A DNA stretch of 64,000 nt from Variovorax saccharolyticus (GCF_030316765.1 NZ_JASZYT010000001.1:496001-560000), one strand, 5' to 3'. Counted from the first letter of the stretch, positions 46,738-55,847 are shown. Program-made: numbers and translations. The notes: a model not told the origin generated them from the letters alone.

Positions 46738-47757
46738 CTATGCCTGAAGCGGGAGCTTCACCTCGTCGGGATTTTCACGGACGTAGTCGCGCACCACGGC
46801 CTCGAAGCTGGCGTCGCGGCGCAGCCCGAGCGCGTCCGCGCGCGCGGTCTCGAAATGGCCGGGCCAGCTCTTCACGATGCGGCGGATCGCCGGGTCGGGC
46901 GTGCGGTCGAGCAGCGCGGTGGCGGCCGGGCCGGCCACGCGCTCGAGTGCCGCCGCCATCTCGCCCACGGTGGTGGCGAGCGAGGGCAGGTTGAGCGCGG
47001 TGCGCGGGCCCCACTCGGCGTCGCTGGCTTCGGCGGCGCGCACCAGCCCCTCGATGGTGCGCGCCGGCGAGGCGATGGCCACGGGTGTCTCGTCGGCGAC
47101 CGGACAGGCCGCGCGCAGGCCGGCCAGCGGCTCGCGGATCATGCCGCTGAAGAAGCCCGAGGCAGCACCGTTGGGGCGGCCCGGCCGCACGCTCACCGTC
47201 ATCAGGCGCACGCTGCGCCCGCGGATGAAGCCCTTGCGCGCGTAGTCGGCCACCAGTTGCTCGGCGATGAACTTCTGGATGCCGTAGCTGGTCTGCGGCG
47301 TCGGCAGCGTCTGGTCGGTGATCAGCTCGGGCAGCGGCTGCTCGGGCGAGTCCCCGAACACTGCGAGCGAACTCGAGAACACCAGCGTCGGCCGGCTGCC
47401 CAGGCGGCGGCAGGCTTCGAGCAGGGCGTTGGTGGCGGCGAAGTTGCTGCGCATGCCGAGGTCGAAATCGGCCTCGCATTCGCCGCTGACCGCGGCCGCC
47501 AGATGGAACGCCAGCGAAGTGTCGGCCGGCAGGACGCTGCCGGGCGCGGAGGCGAGCAGGTCGTTGAGGTCGCCGACCACGGCGGCCACGCGCGGGTCCG
47601 CGGCGAGATCGGCAGGCGGGGCAGCGCGATCGACCAGCGTGATCCTGCGGATCGCAGCCGCGGGGGCGCCGGCCAGCGCGAGCTGCGAACGGGCCAGCAG
47701 GGTGCGGGCCAGGCGGGCGCCGACGAATCCGGCGCCGCCGGTGATGACGATGTGCAT
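46738..47757 (-). CDS. denD: NAD-dependent epimerase/dehydratase, DenD (D-erythronate dehydrogenase)-like
   Basis: A 339-residue short-chain dehydrogenase of the extended type. The NAD loop GGAGFVGARLARTL is at residues 7-20; the YxxxK catalytic pair is in TSYGIQKFIAEQL, with FSSSLAVFG upstream. RPGRPNGAASGFFSGMIREPL is typical of the DenD group, which oxidises D-erythronate at C2 together with OtnC, OtnI and OtnK. Those partners are not in the window. It lies just upstream of the TRAP genes on the same strand, so uptake and first oxidation of one sugar acid are probably linked. The AGGAGG ribosome-binding site is strong. Confidence 0.85.
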   Translation of the reverse strand: MHIVITGGAGFVGARLARTLLARSQLALAGAPAAAIRRITLVDRAAPPADLAADPRVAAVVGDLNDLLASAPGSVLPADTSLAFHLAAAVSGECEADFDLGMRSNFAATNALLEACRRLGSRPTLVFSSSLAVFGDSPEQPLPELITDQTLPTPQTSYGIQKFIAEQLVADYARKGFIRGRSVRLMTVSVRPGRPNGAASGFFSGMIREPLAGLRAACPVADETPVAIASPARTIEGLVRAAEASDAEWGPRTALNLPSLATTVGEMAAALERVAGPAATALLDRTPDPAIRRIVKSWPGHFETARADALGLRRDASFEAVVRDYVRENPDEVKLPLQA

Positions 47758-47786
47758 GCGAGAGAGCCTCCTTTTCGGGGCCGAGT

Positions 47787-49334
47787 CTAAGCCGGGGGCC
47801 GCAGCTGCCCGCGGTGCCGGCGCATCAGGTGTTCGATGGCCTCGAACAGCGCCTCGCTCAGCAGCGCCAGCACCGCCGCGGGCACCGCACCGGCGACCAG
47901 CAGTTCGCGATCGTTGAGCGCGAGCCCGGTCACGATGCGTTCGCCGAAGCCGCCGGCACCGATGAAGGCGGCGATGGTGGCGGTGCCGATCGCGATGGTG
48001 GTCGCGGTGCGCACGCCGGCCAGCAGCGTCGGCAGCGCCAGCGGCAGCAGCACCACGCGCAGGTTCTGCGCGCCGGTCATGCCGAGCGCGGTGCCGGCTT
48101 CGCGCAGTCCGGGCGGCACCTCGGCCAGGCCGGTCACGGTGTTGCGCATGATCGGCAGCAGCGAATAGAGCGTCAGCGCGATCAGCGCAGGCAGCGTGCC
48201 GATCATGCCCAGCAGCGAGATCAGCACCGCCAGCATCGCCAGCGAGGGAATGGTCTGCAGCAGCCCGGTCAGGCCCAGCACCAGCGCCCGCAGCCGCACG
48301 TGGGCGAACACCGCGATGCCGACGGGCACGGCGACCAGGATCGCGATGCCGACCGAGACCGCGACCAGCAGCAGGTGCTGGCGTGCGAGGCGGCCGAGGT
48401 CGGGGCCGAAGAGCTTGGCCATGAAGCCGCGGGACGCGCCGTCCTTTGGCGAGGCCGCTTGCGCACCGGGCTGCTTCGCCGCGAGGAAGTCGCGCGCGAT
48501 GACATCGAAGGCCACGCCCTGCAGCTCGGCCCGGGCGTTCATCGCGATCATCGCGCGCTCGTCGATGCGGCCCTCCAGCGCCTGCAGCGCGGCCCAGGCG
48601 GCGGGCAGCCTTGCCGGCAGGTCGAGCCGGTACAGCAGCACCGCGTCGTAGCGCGGGAAGTAGCGCCGGTCGTCCTCGAGCACGCGCAGGCCCAGGTGGT
48701 CGATCTTGGCATCGGTGGTGTAGATGTCGATGACATCGATCTGCCTGGCGGCGATGGCTTCGTAGGCCAGGCCGTGGTCGAGGCCGGTCGGCGCCTGGCT
48801 GAAGCCGTAGCGCGCCGCCAGCCCCTGCCAGCCGTCGGCGCGGCCGATGAATTCGTTCGACAGGCCGAGCCGGAGCTCGCGGTGCCCGGCCAGGTCGCTC
48901 AAGGTGCGCACGCCGAGCCGGTCGGCGTCGGCGGCGCGCATCGCCAGCGCGTAGCCGTCGTTGAATCCGAGCGGCACGGCGACGCCGAGCCCGAGCGGCC
49001 GCAGGGCGGCATTCATCTCGTCGCGCGTCATCGACTGCCCGCCCTTGAGGATCTCGAGGGCGATGGTGCCGGTGTACTCGGCATAGAGGTCGATGCCACC
49101 CGAGCGCAGGGCCTCGTAGACGATGGCGGTGTTGCCGAGCCCCTGCCTGACGGCCGGCGCGACCGCCGTCCGCGGCGCCGCGGTCTGCGCCAGCACCTCG
49201 GCCAGGATGTAGGACTCGGTGAAGCGCTTGGAGCCGACGCGCAGCGGCTGTTCCTGCGCCGCCGCGGCCATGGCCGCGCCCAGCAGGATGACGAGAGCCA
49301 GGACGGCGAGCCCGGTGCGGCGCAGCAGTTGCAT
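47787..49334 (-). CDS. Fused substrate-binding/permease protein of an OpuBC/YehZ-type ABC transporter
   Basis: A 515-residue fusion. A signal peptide (GLAVLALVILLGAAMAAAA) precedes a choline/glycine-betaine-type binding domain (VGSKRFTESYILAEVLAQ, residues about 32-290), followed by a membrane permease domain with the inner-membrane coupling motif region LPIMRNTVTGLAEVPPGLRE. Binding domain first and permease second is the reverse of OpuAB/EgtU fusions. No ATPase gene is adjacent, so it must borrow one or its ATPase lies elsewhere. Ligands may be betaines, choline or similar quaternary amines. Confidence 0.86.
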   Translation of the reverse strand: MQLLRRTGLAVLALVILLGAAMAAAAQEQPLRVGSKRFTESYILAEVLAQTAAPRTAVAPAVRQGLGNTAIVYEALRSGGIDLYAEYTGTIALEILKGGQSMTRDEMNAALRPLGLGVAVPLGFNDGYALAMRAADADRLGVRTLSDLAGHRELRLGLSNEFIGRADGWQGLAARYGFSQAPTGLDHGLAYEAIAARQIDVIDIYTTDAKIDHLGLRVLEDDRRYFPRYDAVLLYRLDLPARLPAAWAALQALEGRIDERAMIAMNARAELQGVAFDVIARDFLAAKQPGAQAASPKDGASRGFMAKLFGPDLGRLARQHLLLVAVSVGIAILVAVPVGIAVFAHVRLRALVLGLTGLLQTIPSLAMLAVLISLLGMIGTLPALIALTLYSLLPIMRNTVTGLAEVPPGLREAGTALGMTGAQNLRVVLLPLALPTLLAGVRTATTIAIGTATIAAFIGAGGFGERIVTGLALNDRELLVAGAVPAAVLALLSEALFEAIEHLMRRHRGQLRPPA

Positions 49335-49406
49335 CGCGGCCAGTGTATCGGCGCCCGCCCGGTTCGCGCGCGCTCGCCGCTCGAACCTGTCTTTCTCCTA
49401 CAGCCG

Positions 49407-50246
49407 ATGGTGCGCGCTGCTGATGGGCAGCGGACGGCCTTCGTTCACAGTCCACAGGTGCTGATCAACTACATCCGTCGCGGCCAAGGAAAGCCCCTGC
49501 TCCTCGTTCACGGGCTCGGGAGCAGCTGGCGGACCTGGCAGTCGGTCCTCGAACCGCTGGCCGCGGAGCGGGCCGTGGTCGCCATCGATCTCCCGGGTTT
49601 CGGCAAGAGCCCGCCGCTGGACGGCGAGGTCTCGGTGCGCACGCTGGCGAGCGCGGTCGCCCGCTTCCTGGCAGAGCACGACCTGCTCGGCGTCGATGCG
49701 GTCGGCAGTTCGATGGGCGCGCGCCTGGTGCTCGAGCTGGCGCGCCGCGGCGAGGTGCTGGGGGCGGTGGTCTCGCTGGGCCCGGCCGGCTTCTGGACCC
49801 GCTGGGAGCGCATGACCTACCAAGCCACGCTGTGCCTGTCGATGCGGCTGGCGCGAGGCCTCAAGACGTCGATGCCCACGATCGCAGCCCATGACTGGTC
49901 GCGCACGCTGCTGCTGGCGCGGTTTTCGCCCGAGGCCCGCCGCTTGTCGCCGGCGCTGGTGCTGGAGGAAATGCAGAGCTACGCCACGGCCGAGTCGTTC
50001 AGCCTGATGCTGAAGGACTCCGCGCGCGGTCCGCCGCTCGAAGGCTCGGGCTTCGGGACGCTCGCCAAGCCGGCCGTGATCGGCTGGGGCCGGCTCGACA
50101 GGATCTGCCATCCGCGGCAGGCGGCCCGCGCCCAGCAGTCCTTTCCCGATGCCCGGCTGCACTGGTTCGAGCGCTGCGGACACTACCCCCACTGGGATCA
50201 GCCCGAGCAGACCGCCCGGCTCATCCTCGACACCACCGCCGACTGA
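49407..50246 (+). CDS. Alpha/beta hydrolase
   Basis: A hydrolase of about 279 residues. The oxyanion-hole loop is LLLVHGLGSSWRTW, the nucleophile elbow VGSSMGARL, the acid the Asp of GRLDRICHP and the base the His of CGHYPHWDQP, a complete triad. The start is uncertain: ATG at 49407 and GTG at 49458 are both in frame without a good ribosome-binding site. The open frame extends far upstream only as antisense to the ABC fusion gene. Substrate unknown. The ROK-type gene follows after 15 bp. Confidence 0.88.
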   Translation: MVRAADGQRTAFVHSPQVLINYIRRGQGKPLLLVHGLGSSWRTWQSVLEPLAAERAVVAIDLPGFGKSPPLDGEVSVRTLASAVARFLAEHDLLGVDAVGSSMGARLVLELARRGEVLGAVVSLGPAGFWTRWERMTYQATLCLSMRLARGLKTSMPTIAAHDWSRTLLLARFSPEARRLSPALVLEEMQSYATAESFSLMLKDSARGPPLEGSGFGTLAKPAVIGWGRLDRICHPRQAARAQQSFPDARLHWFERCGHYPHWDQPEQTARLILDTTAD

Positions 50247-50261
50247 AAGGCACGCTTGCGA

Positions 50262-51380
50262 ATGAACAAGAACACGAACACGAACGACGACGTGGAGAAG
50301 GACGAGGAAAACGCCGCCCGGGCCGGTGTGCACGGCGCCCGCGAGCTGCCTTCCGTGACGGTCGAGGGCTACAGCCTGCAACTGCGCGACAAGGACGGCT
50401 TCATCGGCGACCAGGCCAGCCAGACCGCGTTCAGGCAATTGCTGGAACGCTGGCGGCAGCGTCGCCGGCGCAAGGGCCGCGACCCGCTGGGCGGTGTGCA
50501 TTCCAAGGACCTCAGCAAGAGCGAACTCGACGCCGCCCTGGGCGAGACCAGGACTTCGGAGGCAGCGGACGTGGTCCACGGCGTCATCGAGGAGTTCTCG
50601 GAAGAGCTGGCGTGGGTGATCGAGCGCTTCATGCGCCAGCCTTCGTGGAAGGGCGTGCAGCGGATCGTGATCGGCGGCGGCTTTCCGGGCAGCGACGTCG
50701 GCGAGCGCGCGGTGCTGCAGGCGGCGGCGGTGCTGCAGCACATGAAGGTCTCGGTCGAACTGGCCCGCATCTGCCACGAGCCGGACGACGGTGGCCTGCT
50801 CGGCTGGGTCCACCTGGTGCCGCCAGACATGCAAAAGGGCCATGACGCGATCCTCGCGCTCGACATCGGCGGCACCAACGTGCGCTGCGGCATCGTCAAG
50901 CTGCGCAAGAAGCGGGCGCCCGACCTGTCCAGGGCCAAGGTGGTGCGGCGCGAGAAGTGGCGCCACGCGGTCGACCGCCCAAGCCGCAAGCAGCTGATCG
51001 ACCGGCTGGCCGAGATGCTCGAGGCGCAGATCCGCTACTGCCGCAAGAAGGGCATCCGGCTGGCGCCCTTCATCGGCATCGCCTGCCCGGGGCTGATCCG
51101 CAAGGACGGCTCGATCTCGCGCGGCGCGCAGAACCTGCCGGGCGATTGGGAGAGCGACAACTTCCACCTGCCGAGCGAACTCGTCAAGCGGCTGCCGGAG
51201 ATCGCCGGCGAGCCGACCGTGGCGCTGATGCACAACGATGCGGTGGTGCAGGGCCTGAGCGAGCTGCCCTTCATGCAGGACGTGAAGCGCTGGGCGGTGC
51301 TGACCATCGGCACCGGGCTGGGCAATGCGAGCTACACGAACAAGCCGCGCACGGCGCTCAAAGCTGGAAAGCGATCGTGA
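50262..51380 (+). CDS. ROK/hexokinase-like protein with permuted domain order
   Basis: A 372-residue protein. Residues 196-372 look like the N-terminal half of a ROK sugar kinase: phosphate-1 LALDIGGTNVRCGIV (199-212), IGIACPGLIR, MHNDAVVQG and phosphate-2 TIGTGLGNAS, after which the chain ends. Residues about 100-187 look like the usual ROK C-terminal half: RIVIGGGFPGSDVGERAVLQ followed by PDDGGLLGWVHLVP. The order is therefore swapped. No zinc CxCGxxGC motif is seen. Residues 1-70 are charged and probably extended. The 3' end overlaps the convergent phospholipase D gene by 23 bases. Confidence 0.8.
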   Translation: MNKNTNTNDDVEKDEENAARAGVHGARELPSVTVEGYSLQLRDKDGFIGDQASQTAFRQLLERWRQRRRRKGRDPLGGVHSKDLSKSELDAALGETRTSEAADVVHGVIEEFSEELAWVIERFMRQPSWKGVQRIVIGGGFPGSDVGERAVLQAAAVLQHMKVSVELARICHEPDDGGLLGWVHLVPPDMQKGHDAILALDIGGTNVRCGIVKLRKKRAPDLSRAKVVRREKWRHAVDRPSRKQLIDRLAEMLEAQIRYCRKKGIRLAPFIGIACPGLIRKDGSISRGAQNLPGDWESDNFHLPSELVKRLPEIAGEPTVALMHNDAVVQGLSELPFMQDVKRWAVLTIGTGLGNASYTNKPRTALKAGKRS

Positions 51381-52740
51381 GCAGCAGCCCTTCGGCGATG
51401 TCGCGCAGCAGCCCCGGCGTGCGCGCGCGGTAGGTCTCGCCGGCCGAAGCGGTGGTCTCGATCCACTGGGCCAGCCAGTCGATCTCGGCGCGGCCATAGA
51501 ACACCACCGCCGCTTCGTGGTTGAGCAGCAGGCTGCGCAGGTCGAGATTGATCGATCCGCAGAGCGCCAGGTCTTCATCGACCACCACCGCCTTGGCGTG
51601 CGCCATGAAGGGCAGCATCTTGAAGAGTACGCCGGCGCGCGCCAGGTCGCGCATGGTGCGGGCACGCACGAAATCGGCCAGGCGGTGATTGGACTGGGCG
51701 GGGATCGCGATCGTCACCTGCACGCCGCGGCGGGCCGCCAACCGCAGCGCATCGCGCAGGCCGTCGCCGGGCACGAAGTAGGGCGTGACCGCGAGCAGGC
51801 GGTGTTCGGCGCGGAAACAGGCATCGATCAGCAGCGCCTGGGCCGTGTCCTCGGTCTGGTCCGGGCCGCTGGGCAGGAACTGCGCCGGGCTGCCGTCTTC
51901 CTGCGGGCCCGTGTCGGCCGCGATGGCTCGCGACTGGTGGCCTCGCACCGAAGTCCAGTCATGGTCGAACTGGCGCGCGGCCGCGACCGCGACGTCGCCC
52001 TGGAGGTCGAAGGAGAGATCGCGCCAGGCCACCGGATGGCTGTCGTTGCCGGTGAAGTACTCGCCCGCCAGGTTGCGGCCGCCGGACCAGAGCCGGTGGT
52101 CGTCGGCGATCGTGAGCTTGCGGTGGTTGCGCAGGTTGCGCGGGCCGCTGCGGTGCAGGCTGAAGATCGGCCGGAAGACCGCCACCTCGGCGCCGGCGTC
52201 GCGCAGCGACTCGAAATGCGTGCGCGGCAGCGACAGCGCGCCGAAGCCGTCGAGCAGCACCCGCACCTTGATGCCGCCGCGGGCCCGCCGCGACAGGCGG
52301 TTGATGACCTCGTGCCCCAGCGCGTCGTCGCCGATGATGAAGGTCGACACGTCGATGGAATGCCGAGCGCCCTCGATGACCTCGAACAGCGCATCGCGCG
52401 CGGCGGCGCCGTCCGAGTGCAGGCGCACGCCGCAGCGGCTGGGCGCCGCGAGGCCGAAGCTCTCGACCAGTTCGGCCGCCCAGTGGCCCGCCGGCGCCGA
52501 GCGCGGCGGCCGCGGGGTGCCCACGGGTCGCAGCTTGCGCTGGCCGAAGACCAGGTACATCGGCAGCACCACGTAGGGCAGCAGCAACAGGCCCATCACC
52601 CAGGCGATGGCGGTGGTGGGCGCGCGCTGCTCGCGCCGGGCCCGCGTGGTGAGCACATAGACCAGCAGTGCGAAGGTCACGACCAGCAGATGCTGCGACG
52701 GCGATGGCAGCCAGTCGAGCAGGTCGTCGACGCGGTTCAC
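51358..52740 (-). CDS. Phospholipase D-family cardiolipin synthase-like protein
   Basis: A membrane-anchored phospholipid synthase of 460 residues. Two N-terminal hydrophobic segments are followed by two HKD motifs: NHRKLTIADD (H206-K-D213) and AHAKAVVVDEDL in the C-terminal part, each with the downstream GG or GS residues (SGGRN; CGSIN). It would join two phosphatidylglycerols to make cardiolipin. A GTG start at 52740 overlaps the stop of the upstream GST gene by four bases, so they are co-translated. Confidence 0.9.
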   Translation of the reverse strand: MNRVDDLLDWLPSPSQHLLVVTFALLVYVLTTRARREQRAPTTAIAWVMGLLLLPYVVLPMYLVFGQRKLRPVGTPRPPRSAPAGHWAAELVESFGLAAPSRCGVRLHSDGAAARDALFEVIEGARHSIDVSTFIIGDDALGHEVINRLSRRARGGIKVRVLLDGFGALSLPRTHFESLRDAGAEVAVFRPIFSLHRSGPRNLRNHRKLTIADDHRLWSGGRNLAGEYFTGNDSHPVAWRDLSFDLQGDVAVAAARQFDHDWTSVRGHQSRAIAADTGPQEDGSPAQFLPSGPDQTEDTAQALLIDACFRAEHRLLAVTPYFVPGDGLRDALRLAARRGVQVTIAIPAQSNHRLADFVRARTMRDLARAGVLFKMLPFMAHAKAVVVDEDLALCGSINLDLRSLLLNHEAAVVFYGRAEIDWLAQWIETTASAGETYRARTPGLLRDIAEGLLLTIAFQL

Positions 52741-53405
52741 GTACGGACCAGCGCCTGCAGGTGCGGCGGCACGGGGCGGCCTTCCGAGGCCAGGAAGCGC
52801 ATCATCGCGCCGACCACTTCGCGCACCGGCGGCCGTGCGCCCATGCGCTCGCGCCAGGCCAGCAGGCGCGGCGTGGCGCCGGTCATCAGGGCGCCCTTGC
52901 GTTCGGCGAACACCTGCGCCATGTAGAAGGCGATGTCGGCGAAGGAGTAGGGGCCGGCGAGGAACTCGCGGTCGGCGAGCAGGGCTTCGAGCCTGCCGTA
53001 GAAGGCCGCGCAGCCGGCGCAGGCCGCGATGGCGGGCTCGCTCTGCATGGCATCCTGCAGCCCGAAGAGCCTGATGACATGCGGAAAGAACACCTCGTCC
53101 GATTCGAGCTCGAGCCGTCGCGCCCGCGCCCGGGGCGCGACGCCGGCGGGCCACAGGGCCGGCTCGGGGAAGCGGTCTTCGAGGTATTCGAAGATCTGGG
53201 TCGAGTCGAACAGCTCGACATCGTCGTCGATCAGTACCGGCACCTGCCGCTTCGGATTGACCCGCAGCACCTCGGGATGCTTCGGCTCGTAGCGGTCGTC
53301 GCGGTCGAAGGGCACCATCACGCAGTCGAACGCGAGGCCCTTCTCGAGCGCCGCGATCTGCACCTTGGCGCCGAACATGCTGAGGGGGGCGGTATAGAGC
53401 TTCAT
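52737..53405 (-). CDS. Glutathione S-transferase family protein
   Basis: A 222-residue cytosolic GST-like protein. The N-terminal thioredoxin-like domain opens MKLYTAPLSMFGAKVQIAAL, with the cis-Pro region KRQVPVLIDDDVELFDSTQI that contacts glutathione; a helical C-terminal domain follows (residues about 90-220). Substrate unknown. It is translationally coupled to the phospholipase D gene, an unusual pairing. Confidence 0.9.
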   Translation of the reverse strand: MKLYTAPLSMFGAKVQIAALEKGLAFDCVMVPFDRDDRYEPKHPEVLRVNPKRQVPVLIDDDVELFDSTQIFEYLEDRFPEPALWPAGVAPRARARRLELESDEVFFPHVIRLFGLQDAMQSEPAIAACAGCAAFYGRLEALLADREFLAGPYSFADIAFYMAQVFAERKGALMTGATPRLLAWRERMGARPPVREVVGAMMRFLASEGRPVPPHLQALVRT

Positions 53406-53463
53406 CCCCCCCGAGCCTACTTCACACCGGCCCGGAGTCCAACCGGGCGGCGCTGGCGCGTTG

Positions 53464-54582
53464 CTACGCGCCCCAGACTTCCTGCGCGGTCTCGACCACC
53501 AGCCGCAGCTTGGCGCGCTGCGCCTCGACCGCGATGTTGTTGCCGTGCACCGTGCTGGAGAAGCCGCACTGCGGCGACAGCGCGAGCTGGTCGAGCGAGA
53601 CGTACTTGGCAGCCGCCTCGATACGGGCCTTGAGCTCGTCCTTGTCTTCCATCTCGCCGAACTTGGTGGTCACCAGGCCCAGCACCACGGTCTTGCCCTT
53701 GGGCAGGAAGCGCAGCGGCCGGAAGTCGCCCGAGCGGGCGTCGTCGTATTCGAGGAAGTAGGCGTCGAGGTCCATCTCCTTCAGCAGCGCCTCGGCCACC
53801 GGCTCGTAGTTGCCGGCCGCCGCATGCGTGCTCTTGAAGTTGCCGCGGCACAGGTGCATCGCCAGGATCATGCCCTCGGGCTTCTGCGCCACCACCTTGT
53901 TGATGAAGGCGGCGTAGCGGTGCGGCAGCTCGTTCGGGTCGTCGCCGCGCTGGCGCGCCGCTTCGCGCATCTTCTCGTCGCAGAGGTAGGCGAGGTTGGT
54001 GTCGTCCATCTGCACGTAGGTGCAGCCCGCGGCCGCGAGCGAGCGCAGCTCGTCGCCATAGGCCTTCGCGACGTCGTCGTAGAACACCGGGTCGAGCTCG
54101 GGGTAGGCCTCGCGGCTGATGCCGGCGCGACCGCCGCGGAAATGCAGCATGGTGGGCGAGGGGATCGTGACCTTGGGCGTGTTGCCCGCCGACACCTGGC
54201 TCTTGAGGTACTCGAAGTCGGCCAGCTGGATGTTCTTGGCGTGGCGCACCTTGTCGATCACGCGCATGACGGGCGGGGCCAGCTCTTCGGTGCCGTCGGG
54301 CTTGCGGATGGTGACCGGGATGTCGGTCTTCACGCCGCCGAGCTGCTCGAGGAAGTCGATGTGGAAGTAGGTGCGGCGGAATTCGCCGTCGGTGATGCTC
54401 TTCAGGCCGATGTCTTCCTGGAACTTGACGATCTCGGTGATCGCCTTGTCTTCGACCTGGCGAAGCTGCTCGGGGGTGATCTCGCCCTTGGCTTTCTGCT
54501 CGCGGGCGTCGAGCAGGTATTTAGGACGCAGGAAGCTGCCGACGTGGTCGTAGCGGGCAGGCAGGGAGGCGTGCTGGGACAT
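53464..54582 (-). CDS. Cobalamin-independent methionine synthase-like protein (MetE C-terminal type)
   Basis: A 372-residue single-domain protein resembling the C-terminal catalytic half of MetE and the YxjG/YxjH group. Zinc ligands fit the His and Cys of MHLCRGNFK, an acidic residue further on, and the Cys of SPQCGFSSTV. The opening YDHVGSFLRPKYLLDAREQK is typical. Such short proteins transfer methyl groups from varied donors to thiols; lacking the MetE N-terminal half, it may not use methyl-tetrahydropteroyl-triglutamate. Its position next to a demethylase cluster is notable. It is divergent from the vanA-like gene. Confidence 0.88.
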   Translation of the reverse strand: MSQHASLPARYDHVGSFLRPKYLLDAREQKAKGEITPEQLRQVEDKAITEIVKFQEDIGLKSITDGEFRRTYFHIDFLEQLGGVKTDIPVTIRKPDGTEELAPPVMRVIDKVRHAKNIQLADFEYLKSQVSAGNTPKVTIPSPTMLHFRGGRAGISREAYPELDPVFYDDVAKAYGDELRSLAAAGCTYVQMDDTNLAYLCDEKMREAARQRGDDPNELPHRYAAFINKVVAQKPEGMILAMHLCRGNFKSTHAAAGNYEPVAEALLKEMDLDAYFLEYDDARSGDFRPLRFLPKGKTVVLGLVTTKFGEMEDKDELKARIEAAAKYVSLDQLALSPQCGFSSTVHGNNIAVEAQRAKLRLVVETAQEVWGA

Positions 54583-54708
54583 GAAGTGGCTCCGTCGTAT
54601 CTGGGAAAGAACGGTGATCGTATCCGGACAGGATTGCCGTCTGATGGATACAGAAAGATCAGTGTTTACCCTTTAAATGGTTGAAATCCATGGACTTTAT
54701 CTCATTGC

Positions 54709-54716
54709 TGTATACA
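54709..54716. promoter_or_regulatory. Candidate GntR operator at the vanA-like promoter
   Basis: TGTATACA is a perfect palindrome 11 bp before the start codon. It contains TATACA, a good -10 hexamer, so a bound repressor would block RNA polymerase. The GntR-type gene two positions downstream is the likely binder. Confidence 0.55.
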
Positions 54717-54727
54717 TTGCGTATCCC

Positions 54728-55831
54728 ATGAAAGCCGAAAACCGCCCCTTTCCGCTCAACGCCTGGTACGCGGCCGCCTACGACGTGGAGGTCTCGCACG
54801 CCTTGCTGGCGCGCACCGTCTGCAACCAGAAGCTGGTGCTGTACCGGCGCACCGATGGCGCGATCGCTGCCCTCGAAGACGCCTGCTGGCATCGGCTGAT
54901 GCCGCTGTCGCTGGGCCGGCTGGAGGGTGACGAGGTGGTCTGCGGCTACCACGGGCTGGTCTACAACAGCCAGGGGCGCTGCACCTTCATGCCGAGCCAG
55001 GAGACGCTGAATCCGTCGGCCTGCGTGCGGGCCTATCCGGTGGTCGAAAAGCACCGCTTCGTCTGGGTCTGGCCCGGCGATCCGGCCAAGGCCGATCCGG
55101 CGCTGGTGCCCGACATGCACTGGAACGACGACCCCGAATGGGCCGGCGACGGCAAGATGATCCGGGTCGCCTGCGACTACCGGCTGGTGGTCGACAACCT
55201 CATGGACCTGACTCACGAGACCTTCGTGCACGGCTCGTCGATCGGCAACCGCGCGGTGGCCGAGGCACCTTTCGTCGCCACCCATGGCGACCGCTCGGCC
55301 ACGGTCACGCGCTGGATGGAGAACATCGAGGCGCCGCCGTTCTGGGCCGGGCAGATCCACCATGCGCGCGGCTACCGCGGGCCTGTCGACCGCTGGCAGA
55401 TCATCCGCTTCGAGGGGCCGTGCACGGTCAACATCGACGTCGGCGTGGCCGAGGCGGGCAGCGGCGCGGTGCCGCGCGACGGCCAGCCGGGCGACCGCAG
55501 CAAGGGCGTCAACGGCTACGTGCTCAACACCATCACGCCCGAGACCGACGGCACCTGCCTCTATTTCTGGGCCTTCGCGCGCAACTACTGCGTCGGCGAA
55601 CAGCGTCTCACGCACCAGCTGCGCGAGGGTGTGGCCGGCATCTTCCGCGAGGACGAACTGGTGCTCGAGGCCCAGCAGCGCGCGATCGACGAGCGGCCCG
55701 ACTACAGCTTCTACAACCTCAACATCGATGCCGGCGCGATGTGGGCGCGGCGGCTCATCGACCAGATGGTGGCGCGCGAGAAGCCGCGCACGGCGACCAT
55801 TCCGATCGCGCCGGCAGAGGCGGCGCGATGA
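54728..55831 (+). CDS. Rieske aromatic oxygenase, vanillate O-demethylase VanA-like
   Basis: The oxygenase component of a two-part demethylase, 367 residues. The Rieske [2Fe-2S] ligands are C53/H55 (DACWHR) and C72/H75 (VCGYHG). The mononuclear iron ligands H163 and H168 are in [12 protein letters not shown]. The overall pattern ([20 protein letters not shown]) is that of VanA, so a methoxylated aromatic acid is the likely substrate, oxidised to the catechol plus formaldehyde. The ATG at 54728 follows a palindromic operator. The regulator gene lies 16 bp downstream and the reductase beyond it. Confidence 0.9.
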   Translation: MKAENRPFPLNAWYAAAYDVEVSHALLARTVCNQKLVLYRRTDGAIAALEDACWHRLMPLSLGRLEGDEVVCGYHGLVYNSQGRCTFMPSQETLNPSACVRAYPVVEKHRFVWVWPGDPAKADPALVPDMHWNDDPEWAGDGKMIRVACDYRLVVDNLMDLTHETFVHGSSIGNRAVAEAPFVATHGDRSATVTRWMENIEAPPFWAGQIHHARGYRGPVDRWQIIRFEGPCTVNIDVGVAEAGSGAVPRDGQPGDRSKGVNGYVLNTITPETDGTCLYFWAFARNYCVGEQRLTHQLREGVAGIFREDELVLEAQQRAIDERPDYSFYNLNIDAGAMWARRLIDQMVAREKPRTATIPIAPAEAAR

Positions 55832-55847
55832 GCGCGGAGCTTCACCC

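Noticed and set aside
47814..49406. Possible 500-residue N-terminal domain of the alpha/beta hydrolase
   Set aside because: The in-frame extension is exactly antisense to the fused ABC gene and is Arg/Gln/His-rich without a fold; the hydrolase begins at or after 49407.
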